Shown here one piece after another: positions 6,367 to 15,624 of a stretch of DNA of 64,000 bases; the first letter of the stretch is position 1; each line of letters opens with the position of its first letter. The position numbers and the translations under genes are program-made. Source of the stretch: Eubacteriaceae bacterium Marseille-Q4139 (lineage in GTDB: Bacteria > Bacillota > Clostridia > Lachnospirales > Lachnospiraceae); NCBI GenBank assembly GCA_018223415.1, contig JAGTTQ010000001.1, positions 1,316,365 to 1,380,364 of the forward strand, written 5' to 3'. Below the pieces are notes generated by a model. It was not told the DNA's origin, made no database searches, and saw only the letters and a list, made by a program, of their open reading frames with translations.

Positions 6367-8038
6367 ATTCCCCAAATCCTTTCTCCTTTTGTTTCGTCTC
6401 CTGTCTCTCACCAAGGTTTCTCAGACATTCCTTCACCTGCTCCAGGTCATACTGCTGTTCCTTTTTCGGCAGCTCCCTGTAAGGCCCAAGCCACGGATGC
6501 TTCCTTTCTCTCTCACTTCGCTTTTCCAGTCTCTCATCCAGCGTCCAGTTGTTCCACCAGTGGAACCGGCACCACCGGATATGCTCCAGAGCGGCCAGAC
6601 GCTCCATGTCGGTATCCGCGACCGTGCCATCTTCTCTTTCACATTCACGTAAAAGGCATTGCAGCACCTCCCCGTAATCAGCCGCCGCAATATTGCTGTA
6701 CCGGTCAAAAAAGCTCGGAAGGCGTTTCCATGCCGCCTCCACGGCCTTTCGATATTCCTTTTCCGAACGAAATTCTGTTTTCTCCTGACCTGCTCTGTTC
6801 GCGTACTGCCAGTGAAGCTCCTTCGCTTCCTTTAAAAGCGCTTCCCGGATGATGTACTCCTTTGTGACCGCCTCTTCATAACGGCCAAAAAACCGGACTG
6901 CACCTTTTATCTCCCCGGCCAGACCGCAGGCCTCCCCGCCGCCAAGCTTTACATGGATTCCCGGCTTCTCCTCTCCGATTTCCCAGATCTCCGCATCGGA
7001 AAGAAGGAACAAAAGCCGTGTCAGGTTCTTGCTGTTCTCATGATCCTGACAGAAAATCAGGCGATGCAGGCTGCGGATAACAGCAAGCCCCTGCGATGAG
7101 TCCCAGTCTTCCTCATGGAAGATCACCTGATCCTTCGTGCCGTCCGGGAACAATGCATCCCCGTTTCTTTCCTCAAAAATCCTGTGCAGACGCGAAAAGG
7201 ACTGATTTTCCGCTCCCCAGACATGATAAACAAGCTCCTGATCTTCGCTGTAAATATTTCTCAGCAGGCCGTATGCCAAAAGATTCTGCCCCAGATTGTC
7301 AAACCCGATCAGGCCAATCTCCCGTTTCGTTGTCTTGTCTTCTCCATGGCATAAAAAAACAGGATACTGCTTCCAGTAAAGCCTGGCGATGTTTTCCGAG
7401 ATGCTGAACACGTTTACCTCGTCCGGCATCGCCCCGGATGGAAGAATGGTTTCCAGGTTCAGATACACCTGGCTCCCCTTAAAAATGTCCCGGTTCTTTT
7501 CATAAAACAGAAGGTTTTCTGTCCCCGGCCCACGCATCAAAATCTGCCTTCCTGCCGGGCTGGCCTGATCCCCCTGAATTAAGAGGATACGCTTTGGAAA
7601 ACTGCCTTCTTCCATGGAAATGTCTTCGGCCAGTTTTTCCGCGTAGAAGCCGGAGCCGTAGATGATCGTCCCTTTGCAGGCGGAAATCCAGAGCCGCAGG
7701 GCTTTGTCCCTCAGCGGGCGCACCAGCCAGATAAGACCCGAGCCAGTGGCCGCAAGTCCCCACCATCTGGCTGCCTCCAGCCATAAATTTAAGTCTTCCG
7801 CCTCACAGGAGCCCCCATAAAGGCTCACCGCGGCATACAGGCTGTCCAGATAGCGTCCCGGCCACAGCTTCAAATACCCATAAACACCGAAGCAAAACGG
7901 CGCCGTGTACCATATCAAATGAAGCAGGCGCCGCCACGCTGCCGCTCTGGCTCTCCGCTTTCTTTTCCACTCCGCGTTCCTGTTTCCTGCCATATCGTCC
8001 TGTACCCCTGTCTCCCGGAATGTCCGGGGTTTTCCCAT
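6332..8038 (-). CDS. Membrane protein: two TM helices, two Rossmann folds, RyR domain
   Basis: The product has 568 residues. A basic N-terminus leads to TM1 (about 38-59), a re-entrant-looking segment (RYLDSLYAAVSLYGG, 62-76) and TM2 (about 91-108). Two TrkA-N-like Rossmann units follow: TIIYGSGFYAEKLAED (about 124-139) and EIGLIGFDNLGQNLL (about 240-254). The C-terminus (477-537) is a RyR-type domain: LAALEHIRWCRFHWWNNW, a basic stretch, then LGPYRELPKKEQ. Two helices around a pore-like loop before NAD-binding-type folds resemble RCK-gated channels, but no TVGYG filter is present. The start is uncertain: ATG 8038 has GAGGGG upstream inside a hairpin; ATG 7993 is an alternative. It is first of the RyR/TIR/HD set and the likely membrane effector (inference). 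Confidence 0.7.
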   Translation of the reverse strand: MGKPRTFRETGVQDDMAGNRNAEWKRKRRARAAAWRRLLHLIWYTAPFCFGVYGYLKLWPGRYLDSLYAAVSLYGGSCEAEDLNLWLEAARWWGLAATGSGLIWLVRPLRDKALRLWISACKGTIIYGSGFYAEKLAEDISMEEGSFPKRILLIQGDQASPAGRQILMRGPGTENLLFYEKNRDIFKGSQVYLNLETILPSGAMPDEVNVFSISENIARLYWKQYPVFLCHGEDKTTKREIGLIGFDNLGQNLLAYGLLRNIYSEDQELVYHVWGAENQSFSRLHRIFEERNGDALFPDGTKDQVIFHEEDWDSSQGLAVIRSLHRLIFCQDHENSKNLTRLLFLLSDAEIWEIGEEKPGIHVKLGGGEACGLAGEIKGAVRFFGRYEEAVTKEYIIREALLKEAKELHWQYANRAGQEKTEFRSEKEYRKAVEAAWKRLPSFFDRYSNIAAADYGEVLQCLLRECEREDGTVADTDMERLAALEHIRWCRFHWWNNWTLDERLEKRSERERKHPWLGPYRELPKKEQQYDLEQVKECLRNLGERQETKQKEKGFGEYGNAGEEADEG

Positions 8039-8042
8039 TACG

Positions 8043-8086
8043 CAAACGCCCCTCAGCCAAGGCATCCCGGCTAAGGGGCGTGTTTG
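8043..8086 (-). promoter_or_regulatory. Hairpin covering the membrane-RyR ribosome site
   Basis: On the minus strand, ACGCCCCT plus AGCC pairs with GGCT plus AGGGGCGT, giving a 12-pair stem with one mismatch between the transglutaminase stop (8090) and ATG 8038. The GAGGGG ribosome site (8049-8054) lies in the 3' arm. There is no T run, so attenuation or translational masking is as likely as termination. Confidence 0.5.
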
Positions 8087-8089
8087 CCA

Positions 8090-10816
8090 TTACTGGCTGT
8101 ACTGCGCGTTGGAAGGCGTTGCGAGAACGTCCCGGTTTATACTTTTTTTCAGGCTCTTGGTCTCTGCTGGTCCATAATATTCTACCAGATAGAAAATGGA
8201 CTCATATTCGACTCCCTCATAAGAAAGCTCTCTTTCATCCTGGCGTACCAATGAGATGCCGATATCCATTCCCTTCGATTCCACATAATCTTTCAACTCG
8301 CTCGTAAGAGCTTCGCCGACACCTTTCTTATAATACACATAGACAACATCGCTCTCTTCGCTTTCGATTACCGCGTCAATCTTTTTCTTCAGATACTCCA
8401 GATCCTCTGTACCGGACGTTTCAAACAGGTTGGAAGCGCCCTTCTCCAGATCCAGATACTCTTCCAGTGTCTTATAAGTCAGCGTATAGCGGCAAATCAC
8501 ATAGACCGTTCCATCCACAATCACGGTGTCCATGCTGGTTTCTTCGACTTTTTTGATATAATCAATCCAGTCTCTTGAATCTTCATCATTTAACCGTTCC
8601 GTTTCCATTCCCTCATAGATCACTGTGACAGTCTTGGGTTTGTCTTTCATCAGACGCTTAGCTTCCAATGCCTCCGTCACGTACTCCTTGGCTTCAGCTT
8701 TCGCCTTTACCACATTTTTCCCGTCGTCTGTACGTGCTTCCTCAAACAGCTTTCGCATTTCCTCGGTAGTTTTCAGATCACTGATCTCTCCGTCATAAGT
8801 GATTTCATATGCCCAGTAATCACCGTCGTAGCTTTCAGCTCGATTCGTTACCCAATTTTCCAAGGTTCCGCCCATCTGCTTCACTAGCCACTCCGCTGTC
8901 AACCACTCGGGCTTTTCCTTTGTCTGGGTCGTTAAATAAAATCTCTGAATTCCCTCTTCAAATGCCTTTCGCAGATAAGCAGTAACAGCCGTCTCTTCCA
9001 ATGCTTCAAAATAGTTACTGCCATCATCCATCCGTTGTCCATAAATAGACAGAGAGGCATTACTGCCATCTAAAACGCCGTCCCTTATTTGATCGGGATG
9101 TGACATCAGATACTTACGCCATTTATCGCCGGACATACTGGTATCTACCTTTCCGGTAAGCAGATAGTACTCCACAACAGTAGGCCCATACTTTTCCGCT
9201 GTTGCAGCGTATTCCTTGTATTTTTCTGTCCCCGGCTTATAGCCTGTCCAGGCCATGTCACGAACCATTTCGGGCTTATGATCCCTTTCAATGACTTCGT
9301 CTGTCACATTGATATAATAATTCCGCAACCGGTCAAATCCGTATCCATTTTCCGTACTCTCATTTACAAGCGGATCTTCTCCCGTTACATCTACGTTGTA
9401 CCACTTTCCATCCAATTTGATCTTGTTCCATGCGTGAGCACCTCCCCAGGCATCTCCGCTCTCATAAACGACTTCCAATCCGCACGCATCCGCCAATTGC
9501 CAAAAGGCAAATGTATATCCTGCGCAGACAGCTTCTCCGTTAACCAGCGCGCCGTAAGAATCATGAGACATCTCCGCTTCCAAAGACAGATCATAATCCA
9601 CATTCTCTACCAAATAGCGGATGATCTCCATCTCCTTTTCAAAGTCAGACATGCCTTCCTTTATGTACTCTTCTTTAAATGCAGCAACCACGTCTTTCAC
9701 AGCTTTTCTCTGTTCCGGTGTTCCATCCTCATAAACCTTTTTCGTCTCGGTGCTGCTACCGCCGCTAGAACTACTACCGCCACTGGAGCTGCTTCCGCCA
9801 CCGGAACTGCTCCCTCCACCAGAGCTGCTTCCACCACTAGAACTGCTCCCGCCGCCGGAACTGGAACCGCCGCCACCAGAACTGCTTCCTCCGCCACCAC
9901 CGGAACTGCGCGAGCCGGAACTGCCGCTCGTCCGCTTCGTCGTCCCTTCCAGCCAGGTACCGCCGGACGTAATTCCCTTGCTTTCATTGATCTGCACATT
10001 TCCGCTTCCATCGACCCACTGGCCGCTTGCATTGACAGCCGAGCCGTCTGGCGCCGTTGTGCCTGCCAACATCTGGCCGCCCGAAGGCTGGAAATAATAG
10101 CACTTTCCGTCAATCCACTGCCAGCCGGTCAGCGCCGCTCCGTATGGCCTTCCGAGCGGGTTGACGCCGTTGACCGAAGGCACATTGTTCATGTAATACC
10201 AGGTTTCTCCCATCGGAAGCCACCCGAGAGCCATATTTCCGTTTCCGTCCAGATAATACCAGTACCCGGACGCGTCCTGAAGCCAGCTTCCGGCCAGACG
10301 GCTCCCGTCGCCCTTAATCCAATTCCAGGCTCCGTTTCCCGACTGCCAGCCGCCGGTTACATATCCCTGGCTCCCGTCCGTCTGAGCGTTCCCGTTGGGA
10401 TCGACCCACACCCCGTCTGTATTGACAACTCCGCCGTCCGGCGCCGCCGCCGATACGAGCATCTTCCCTTCCGGCGCCTGGAAAGAGTAACGCTTTCCGT
10501 CAATCCACTGCCAGCCGGTCAGTGCCGCGCCGTATGGCCGTGCATTGGAACCATTCACAGTCATTCCGGTATTTAAGAAATACCAGTTTCCGTCCAGCTG
10601 CTTCCAACCGGAAGCCATCCGTCCGTCGGCCTCAAAATAATAGCGGCTTCCGTCCGTATCCTGAAGCCAGCTTCCCGCAAGTCTCGTCTGATCCTCTTTA
10701 AGCCAGTACCAGGCGCCATTTTCCGGCTGCCAGCCGCCGAAGGCGGTTCCCACCTGTCCCAGGGCCATCGCTCCGGACAGACAGCTCAGTAAAATCCGTT
10801 TTCCTAACTTTTTCAT
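8090..10816 (-). CDS. Secreted cell-wall-binding protein with transglutaminase domain
   Basis: The 908-residue protein begins with a signal peptide (MKKLGKRILLSCLSGAMALG), cleaved near residue 27. Residues about 28-285 hold choline-binding/cell-wall-binding type repeats (GSWLQDTDGSRYYFEADG and similar; W-Y/F-x-G pattern). A Gly/Ser-only linker (about 290-355) follows. The transglutaminase-like core is near 425-480: Cys in GEAVCAGYTFAFW, His in GGAHAWNKIKL and Asp in WYNVDVTGEDP form the expected triad. The last 400 residues are not recognised. The family acts outside the cell as a wall-anchored protease or crosslinker; which one cannot be told. It lies upstream of the RyR/TIR genes on the same strand and could be co-transcribed with them, though the hairpin at 8043-8086 lies between. 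Confidence 0.85.
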   Translation of the reverse strand: MKKLGKRILLSCLSGAMALGQVGTAFGGWQPENGAWYWLKEDQTRLAGSWLQDTDGSRYYFEADGRMASGWKQLDGNWYFLNTGMTVNGSNARPYGAALTGWQWIDGKRYSFQAPEGKMLVSAAAPDGGVVNTDGVWVDPNGNAQTDGSQGYVTGGWQSGNGAWNWIKGDGSRLAGSWLQDASGYWYYLDGNGNMALGWLPMGETWYYMNNVPSVNGVNPLGRPYGAALTGWQWIDGKCYYFQPSGGQMLAGTTAPDGSAVNASGQWVDGSGNVQINESKGITSGGTWLEGTTKRTSGSSGSRSSGGGGGSSSGGGGSSSGGGSSSSGGSSSGGGSSSGGGSSSSGGSSSSGGSSTETKKVYEDGTPEQRKAVKDVVAAFKEEYIKEGMSDFEKEMEIIRYLVENVDYDLSLEAEMSHDSYGALVNGEAVCAGYTFAFWQLADACGLEVVYESGDAWGGAHAWNKIKLDGKWYNVDVTGEDPLVNESTENGYGFDRLRNYYINVTDEVIERDHKPEMVRDMAWTGYKPGTEKYKEYAATAEKYGPTVVEYYLLTGKVDTSMSGDKWRKYLMSHPDQIRDGVLDGSNASLSIYGQRMDDGSNYFEALEETAVTAYLRKAFEEGIQRFYLTTQTKEKPEWLTAEWLVKQMGGTLENWVTNRAESYDGDYWAYEITYDGEISDLKTTEEMRKLFEEARTDDGKNVVKAKAEAKEYVTEALEAKRLMKDKPKTVTVIYEGMETERLNDEDSRDWIDYIKKVEETSMDTVIVDGTVYVICRYTLTYKTLEEYLDLEKGASNLFETSGTEDLEYLKKKIDAVIESEESDVVYVYYKKGVGEALTSELKDYVESKGMDIGISLVRQDERELSYEGVEYESIFYLVEYYGPAETKSLKKSINRDVLATPSNAQYSQ

Positions 10817-10923
10817 GTCCCTCTCCTTGTCTGCTTTTCAGCCTTCTGTTCTATGTTTCGGACACCGTTTCCCGGAAAAACCATCTCTCCGGCGGCACAC
10901 GATCTCCGTCGCATGCTTTAAAA

Positions 10924-11085
10924 TCAAACCGGCGGTTCCTGTTCCTTCTTCTCCTGTTCCACCGTGACAATCCGGCGGGTAAGCGCCATGGCCTTCACCA
11001 CATCCAGAAGGTGCCTCTGGTACTCAGGCGGAACCGCCTTCGCGCCATCCATCACTTCTTCCAGCAATTTCTGGTTTTCCGCCAT
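10924..11085 (-). CDS. Small protein of unknown function (53 aa)
   Basis: The peptide reads MAENQKLLEEVMDGAKAV, then a probable second helix (PPEYQRHLLDVVKAMALTRR), and ends with a charged tail. AGAGGGA lies 7 bases before the ATG. Its upstream region has a -35 TTGATT and -10 TACAAT pair spaced by 16 bases, with the palindrome at 11125-11140 covering the -10. The same palindrome lies before the XRE regulator gene, so I expect co-regulation. Helical, soluble and acidic at the C-terminus; function unknown. Confidence 0.65.
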   Translation of the reverse strand: MAENQKLLEEVMDGAKAVPPEYQRHLLDVVKAMALTRRIVTVEQEKKEQEPPV

Positions 11086-11124
11086 TTCTTTTCCCTCTTT
11101 TGTTTTGTTAAATCTTTTATTATG

Positions 11125-11140
11125 TATTGTAAATACAATA
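11125..11140. promoter_or_regulatory. Palindromic operator, copy 1
   Basis: TATTGT-AAAT-ACAATA, a perfect 6-bp inverted repeat with a 4-base spacer. It covers the predicted -10 box of the 53-residue gene. A 15-of-16 match lies at 13134-13149. Probably bound by the XRE protein encoded at 13310 (inference). Confidence 0.6.
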
Positions 11141-11218
11141 TATCACAAATCAACCTATCCGTCAATTTTAGTTTCGGGAATTTCCATCCCTGTTCCTGTA
11201 CAGAAATCTGTGCAGACG

Positions 11219-11251
11219 AAAACCCCAGAGTGTACAAAACTCCGGGGTTTT
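11219..11251. terminator. Terminator after the wall-binding protein pair
   Basis: AAAACCCCAGAG (219-230) pairs with CTCCGGGGTTTT (240-251) with one mismatch. T runs exist in both directions; the minus-strand product ends the operon 13054-11279. Confidence 0.7.
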
Positions 11252-11278
11252 CTGTCAGTCCATACCATATCCCATGCA

Positions 11279-12118
11279 TTAGTCGATGCGATGAATTTCT
11301 CCTTCTCGAATCAGCGGATTATGACTGCCTACGCTATCAAGCATATAGTGATATCCATTATAGTCAAATTCCAGTTTTGTATAATAGCGCATTCTGTAAT
11401 TGTCCGTCGGAACGAAGCCGCCGTCGGAAAGACCCATAACCATCTCCTTCTCGGCCTTCTCTGTCTTTTGAATATTGGTCGCTCCGGCCTGCCTTACAAT
11501 TTCCTCCAGTTCTGAAGCTGTATATTCTTCCTTTGTAAGTCCTGTTATCAATTCCTTTAAATTCCCAGTGGCGATAAAAGACATCTGATTTGAAAAATCC
11601 CCATTTTCATCTTTCAGGAATATGTAATGATAATCGGTATTGGGGTCATCGTCTATAAATGATATGCCGCCGCCATATGGGAACGTATAGAGTTCCAAAG
11701 TATGCCTGCTCATCGCTATCTTGTTGGCCAAACTTTCCTCGCTATACCCCAGTTGCTTTGCAAACGTATGCAGATCCGTATTAAAATAAGAGCTGAAATC
11801 TACAAACTGCACGCTGTCCACATTCTTTTTCGTTTGTATCTGCCCATTTACCGTCCAGCATCCATTTTCATCAACGGTGTAGCCATCAACCGTCGTATTC
11901 GATGCCATATAGCCATCTTCATAAAAATAATAACATTCCGATATGCCGTCGCCATTCCCATCCAGCCACTGCCATACGGCGGCTGGATAAGAGCCGTCAT
12001 CGTTCTGGTACCAGTATCCCGTCGAGTCCTTTTCCCATTGCCCTGCAAATGCCGGCATAACTGCTGCTGCGGATAAACCGGCCGCTAACACGGCGGCTGC
12101 CATTCCCTTCTTTTTCAT
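11279..12118 (-). CDS. Secreted wall-binding-repeat protein, paralogue A
   Basis: A 279-residue exported protein. ATG 12118 starts the signal peptide MKKKGMAAAVLAAGLSAAAV, which ends MPAFA. It is followed by wall-binding-type repeats (GYWYQNDDGSYPAAVWQWLD, then CYYFYEDGYMAS and GYTVDENGCW). The remaining ~180 residues form an unrecognised C-terminal domain that begins VDFSSYFNTDLHTF. The neighbouring gene at 12161 shares both halves (VDVSKYFNTDLQDY), so the two arose by tandem duplication and appear to be one operon, 42 bases apart. Probable role at the cell surface; ligand unknown. Confidence 0.75.
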   Translation of the reverse strand: MKKKGMAAAVLAAGLSAAAVMPAFAGQWEKDSTGYWYQNDDGSYPAAVWQWLDGNGDGISECYYFYEDGYMASNTTVDGYTVDENGCWTVNGQIQTKKNVDSVQFVDFSSYFNTDLHTFAKQLGYSEESLANKIAMSRHTLELYTFPYGGGISFIDDDPNTDYHYIFLKDENGDFSNQMSFIATGNLKELITGLTKEEYTASELEEIVRQAGATNIQKTEKAEKEMVMGLSDGGFVPTDNYRMRYYTKLEFDYNGYHYMLDSVGSHNPLIREGEIHRID

Positions 12119-12160
12119 GCCATATATCTTCCTTTCATTATGAAATATTGTCATTACCTT

Positions 12161-13054
12161 TTAATTTCTGGAAATAATAAGTCCGTAAAGCCCTTCCGTG
12201 ATAGAACGCTCTTTTACGCTATAACTGTATTTCAAATTATTCCAGGTAAACGTAACGCTGTCATTATGTACCAGTTCTTTTCCGCCGGTTGGAACAATGG
12301 TATTTCCAACTACCCCGAATGTATCTGCCCATGTATCATTATTTTCATATACGATATCGGCCGCACCGGCTGTTTCTGCAATATACTTGAGCTCACTGGC
12401 CCAGAAACCGCTGCGCGGCGCTCCACTGATAAAAAGCCGGGGACTGCCATTGATGCTGACGATCTGGTTTGTGTTGACATCGTAGTTGATTCGAAATGTT
12501 TTCTGCTTATCATATTCCTCCTGATTCTCATCACGAAAAGAATATGGCGGCTGATAAGCAATCTGTTTTATATTATCCATATCAATGGGACTGGTTTCAT
12601 ACCACATACCCGCTTTGGCGGCATTCACATCGTAGTATGGCCTGGCGCCCAACATTGCCTTTGCCTTTTCATAATCCTGCAAGTCGGTATTAAAATACTT
12701 GGAAACATCAACAAACCGTTCGGCCGCGTCCTGCTGCTTCTGCTGCTGTCTTTGCTGCTCTTCCTGTTCTAATTTAATCCGTTCGCCTTCTTCTCCGCCT
12801 GGTTCCCAAATGCCGTCAGCGCCTACATAATAACCGTCCGGAGTTGTCGTACTCATAAGCGCGTAGCCATCCGATTGAAAATAATAATAACTCCCATCAA
12901 TCTCTTCCCATCCATTGTTTGGATAGGAACCGTCATCATTCTGATACCACCAGCCTTTGAAATCGCTTTTCCATTGTCCGGCAAATGCCGGCATAACTGC
13001 TACTGCGGATAAACCGGCCGCTAAGATTGCGATTGCCATTCTTTTCTTTTTCAT
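12161..13054 (-). CDS. Secreted wall-binding-repeat protein, paralogue B
   Basis: A 297-residue paralogue of the downstream gene. ATG 13054 has AAGGA 5 bases upstream. The signal peptide MKKKRMAIAILAAGLSAVAV ends MPAFAG; then come repeats GWWYQNDDGSYPNNGWEEID and SYYYFQSDGYALM, a Gln-rich coiled segment (about residues 100-115) and the same C-terminal domain as its neighbour (VDVSKYFNTDLQDY). It is the first gene of the pair; the palindrome 13134-13149 lies about 80 bases upstream, so its transcription may be controlled with the XRE gene. Confidence 0.75.
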   Translation of the reverse strand: MKKKRMAIAILAAGLSAVAVMPAFAGQWKSDFKGWWYQNDDGSYPNNGWEEIDGSYYYFQSDGYALMSTTTPDGYYVGADGIWEPGGEEGERIKLEQEEQQRQQQKQQDAAERFVDVSKYFNTDLQDYEKAKAMLGARPYYDVNAAKAGMWYETSPIDMDNIKQIAYQPPYSFRDENQEEYDKQKTFRINYDVNTNQIVSINGSPRLFISGAPRSGFWASELKYIAETAGAADIVYENNDTWADTFGVVGNTIVPTGGKELVHNDSVTFTWNNLKYSYSVKERSITEGLYGLIISRN

Positions 13055-13133
13055 ACCATACCGTCCTTTCATGTTTCTTCTGCTCCCATGAGCCTCAGGC
13101 AGATTTCTGCGCCCGCCGCAGAAATCGTCTTAC

Positions 13134-13149
13134 GATTGTATTTACAATA
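13134..13149. promoter_or_regulatory. Palindromic operator, copy 2
   Basis: GATTGTATTTACAATA matches the reverse complement of the palindrome at 11125-11140 at 15 of 16 bases. It lies between the wall-binding operon and the divergent XRE regulator. A TATGAT (13153-13158) overlaps its right side. Confidence 0.6.
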
Positions 13150-13255
13150 CAATATGATACAAAAAAACACAGGAAGATTCAACCCCTATTCCCTTAAATT
13201 CCTCAACTTCTTCCTACAATCCTCCGTCTTGTCAATACCCCCCCCCGCCTATATA

Positions 13256-13284
13256 TTGACAACACATTCCGGCCATGTTAAACT
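13256..13284 (+). promoter_or_regulatory. Promoter of the XRE regulator
   Basis: A perfect TTGACA (13256-13261) and TAAACT (13279-13284) with a 17-base spacer, 26 bases before the TTG start. The promoter supports the short start of this gene, because it lies inside the longer open frame. Confidence 0.7.
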
Positions 13285-13309
13285 TCAAGTACAAAGGAGG
13301 AGAACAACT

Positions 13310-13663
13310 TTGAGCATTGGACAGCGTTTGAAAGAAGCCCGGAAGGCCCGCAAAATCTCCCAGGATGCCCTGGCGGAGAAGCTCGGCGTATCCCGGGGCG
13401 TCATTACCAATATTGAACATGATAAAGTCGAGGAACCGCAGGCACTCGTCTTAAGCGCCATCTGCCAGGTCTTAAACATCAACCGGCAGTGGCTTTTAGA
13501 CGGTACCGGCTCCATGGAACCGAAACAGCCCGACGGCCCCAGCGCAAAAATTTTGTCGGAGCTTTACAGCTATGCCAGGGAGCTTTCGGAAGAGGAGCTG
13601 CTTTTTGTTCTCTCCGTCATAAAGTCCTATAAAAAGCACATCAAGCATGAAAAAGGGCTGTAA
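13310..13663 (+). CDS. XRE-family HTH transcriptional regulator
   Basis: A 117-residue protein starting at TTG 13310, chosen because AAGGAGG (13294-13300) sits 9 bases upstream and the promoter at 13256-13284 lies inside the longer frame. Residues 2-60 form an HTH_3/Cro-CI domain: IGQRLKEARKARKISQDALA, then LGVSRGVITNIEHDK as recognition helix. The C-terminal half (LSEEELLFVLSVIKSYKKH) is helical and probably dimerises. Such proteins usually repress their own and adjacent genes; the paired palindromes at 11125 and 13134 are plausible targets. It converges on the ATP synthase operon. Confidence 0.85.
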   Translation: MSIGQRLKEARKARKISQDALAEKLGVSRGVITNIEHDKVEEPQALVLSAICQVLNINRQWLLDGTGSMEPKQPDGPSAKILSELYSYARELSEEELLFVLSVIKSYKKHIKHEKGL

Positions 13664-13714
13664 CAGATACAGGCGGCACACCCCGGCCAAGCCGCCGCAT
13701 TTTACGCAATAAAA

Positions 13715-13764
13715 AAAGAGGATCTCCCCAGAGCCATTCAAACGGCTGTAAGGATATCCTCTTT
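13715..13764. terminator. Terminator of the ATP synthase operon / XRE gene
   Basis: AAAGAGGAT (715-723) pairs with ATCCTCTTT (756-764), with an inner AGAGCC/GGCT stem. A and T runs on both sides make it usable by both convergent transcripts. Confidence 0.75.
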
Positions 13765-13773
13765 CTTATTTTC

Positions 13774-14175
13774 TTATTTTTCCGTCAGCGAAAGCCGCAC
13801 CAGCGCCCGCTTGAGGGCAGCCTCGGCCCGCGCCACATCAAGGCCCGGCGCCTGCTCCGAAAGCCTCTTTTCCGCCCGGAGCCTGGCCTCATTGGCCCGC
13901 TTCCCGTCGATGTCCTCCGGCCACTCCGCGGCCTCCGCCAGGATCGTCACCTGCTCCGGCATGACCTGCATAAAGCCGGAAAGCAGCGCCGCCTTCCTAA
14001 TCTCCGCGTCCATGTGGATCGTCAGGATGCCGGGAGCCACTGCCACGGTCTCGGGAATATGCTGAGGATAGATACCGAGCTGGCCGACGGCCGTGTTTAA
14101 TTCCACCATGGTAACGTCCCCTCGGTAGAACTCGCCGTCCGGCTTTATGATCTGAAGCACCATCGTCTCCGCCAT
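13774..14175 (-). CDS. atpC: ATP synthase F1 subunit epsilon
   Basis: The 133-residue last gene of the operon. The N-terminal beta-sandwich is recognisable (LQIIKPDGEFYRGDVTMVEL, then TAVGQLGIYPQHIPE), followed by a C-terminal helical pair rich in Ala/Arg/Glu (about 90-130). The subunit sits on the central stalk with gamma and can inhibit ATP hydrolysis. Follows atpD after 11 bases; order and length fit the family. Confidence 0.95.
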   Translation of the reverse strand: MAETMVLQIIKPDGEFYRGDVTMVELNTAVGQLGIYPQHIPETVAVAPGILTIHMDAEIRKAALLSGFMQVMPEQVTILAEAAEWPEDIDGKRANEARLRAEKRLSEQAPGLDVARAEAALKRALVRLSLTEK

Positions 14176-14186
14176 GTCCCCACCCC

Positions 14187-15581
<1,395 letters not shown>

Positions 15582-15624
15582 CTATCTCCTTGTCATTATC
15601 TGAACTTCCCAAGGCGCCGGCCGG

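Noticed and set aside
2492..8038. Identity with known Thoeris or CBASS systems
   Set aside because: There is no SIR2/SLOG ThsA-like partner nor a CD-NTase; the RyR and HD partners do not match those systems.
9745..9945. Repetitive DNA at the Gly/Ser linker, considered as a CRISPR or minisatellite
   Set aside because: It is a coding repeat in frame with the transglutaminase protein, with no spacer structure.
9278..10576. A long open frame on the plus strand through the transglutaminase gene (432 codons)
   Set aside because: It is antisense to a repeat- and linker-rich gene; translation is Ala/Thr/Arg repeats from the Gly/Ser codon repeats, with no ribosome site.
12140..12772. A 210-codon plus-strand frame over the wall-binding gene
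   Set aside because: Antisense to a clear signal-peptide gene with strong ribosome site; no motif of its own.
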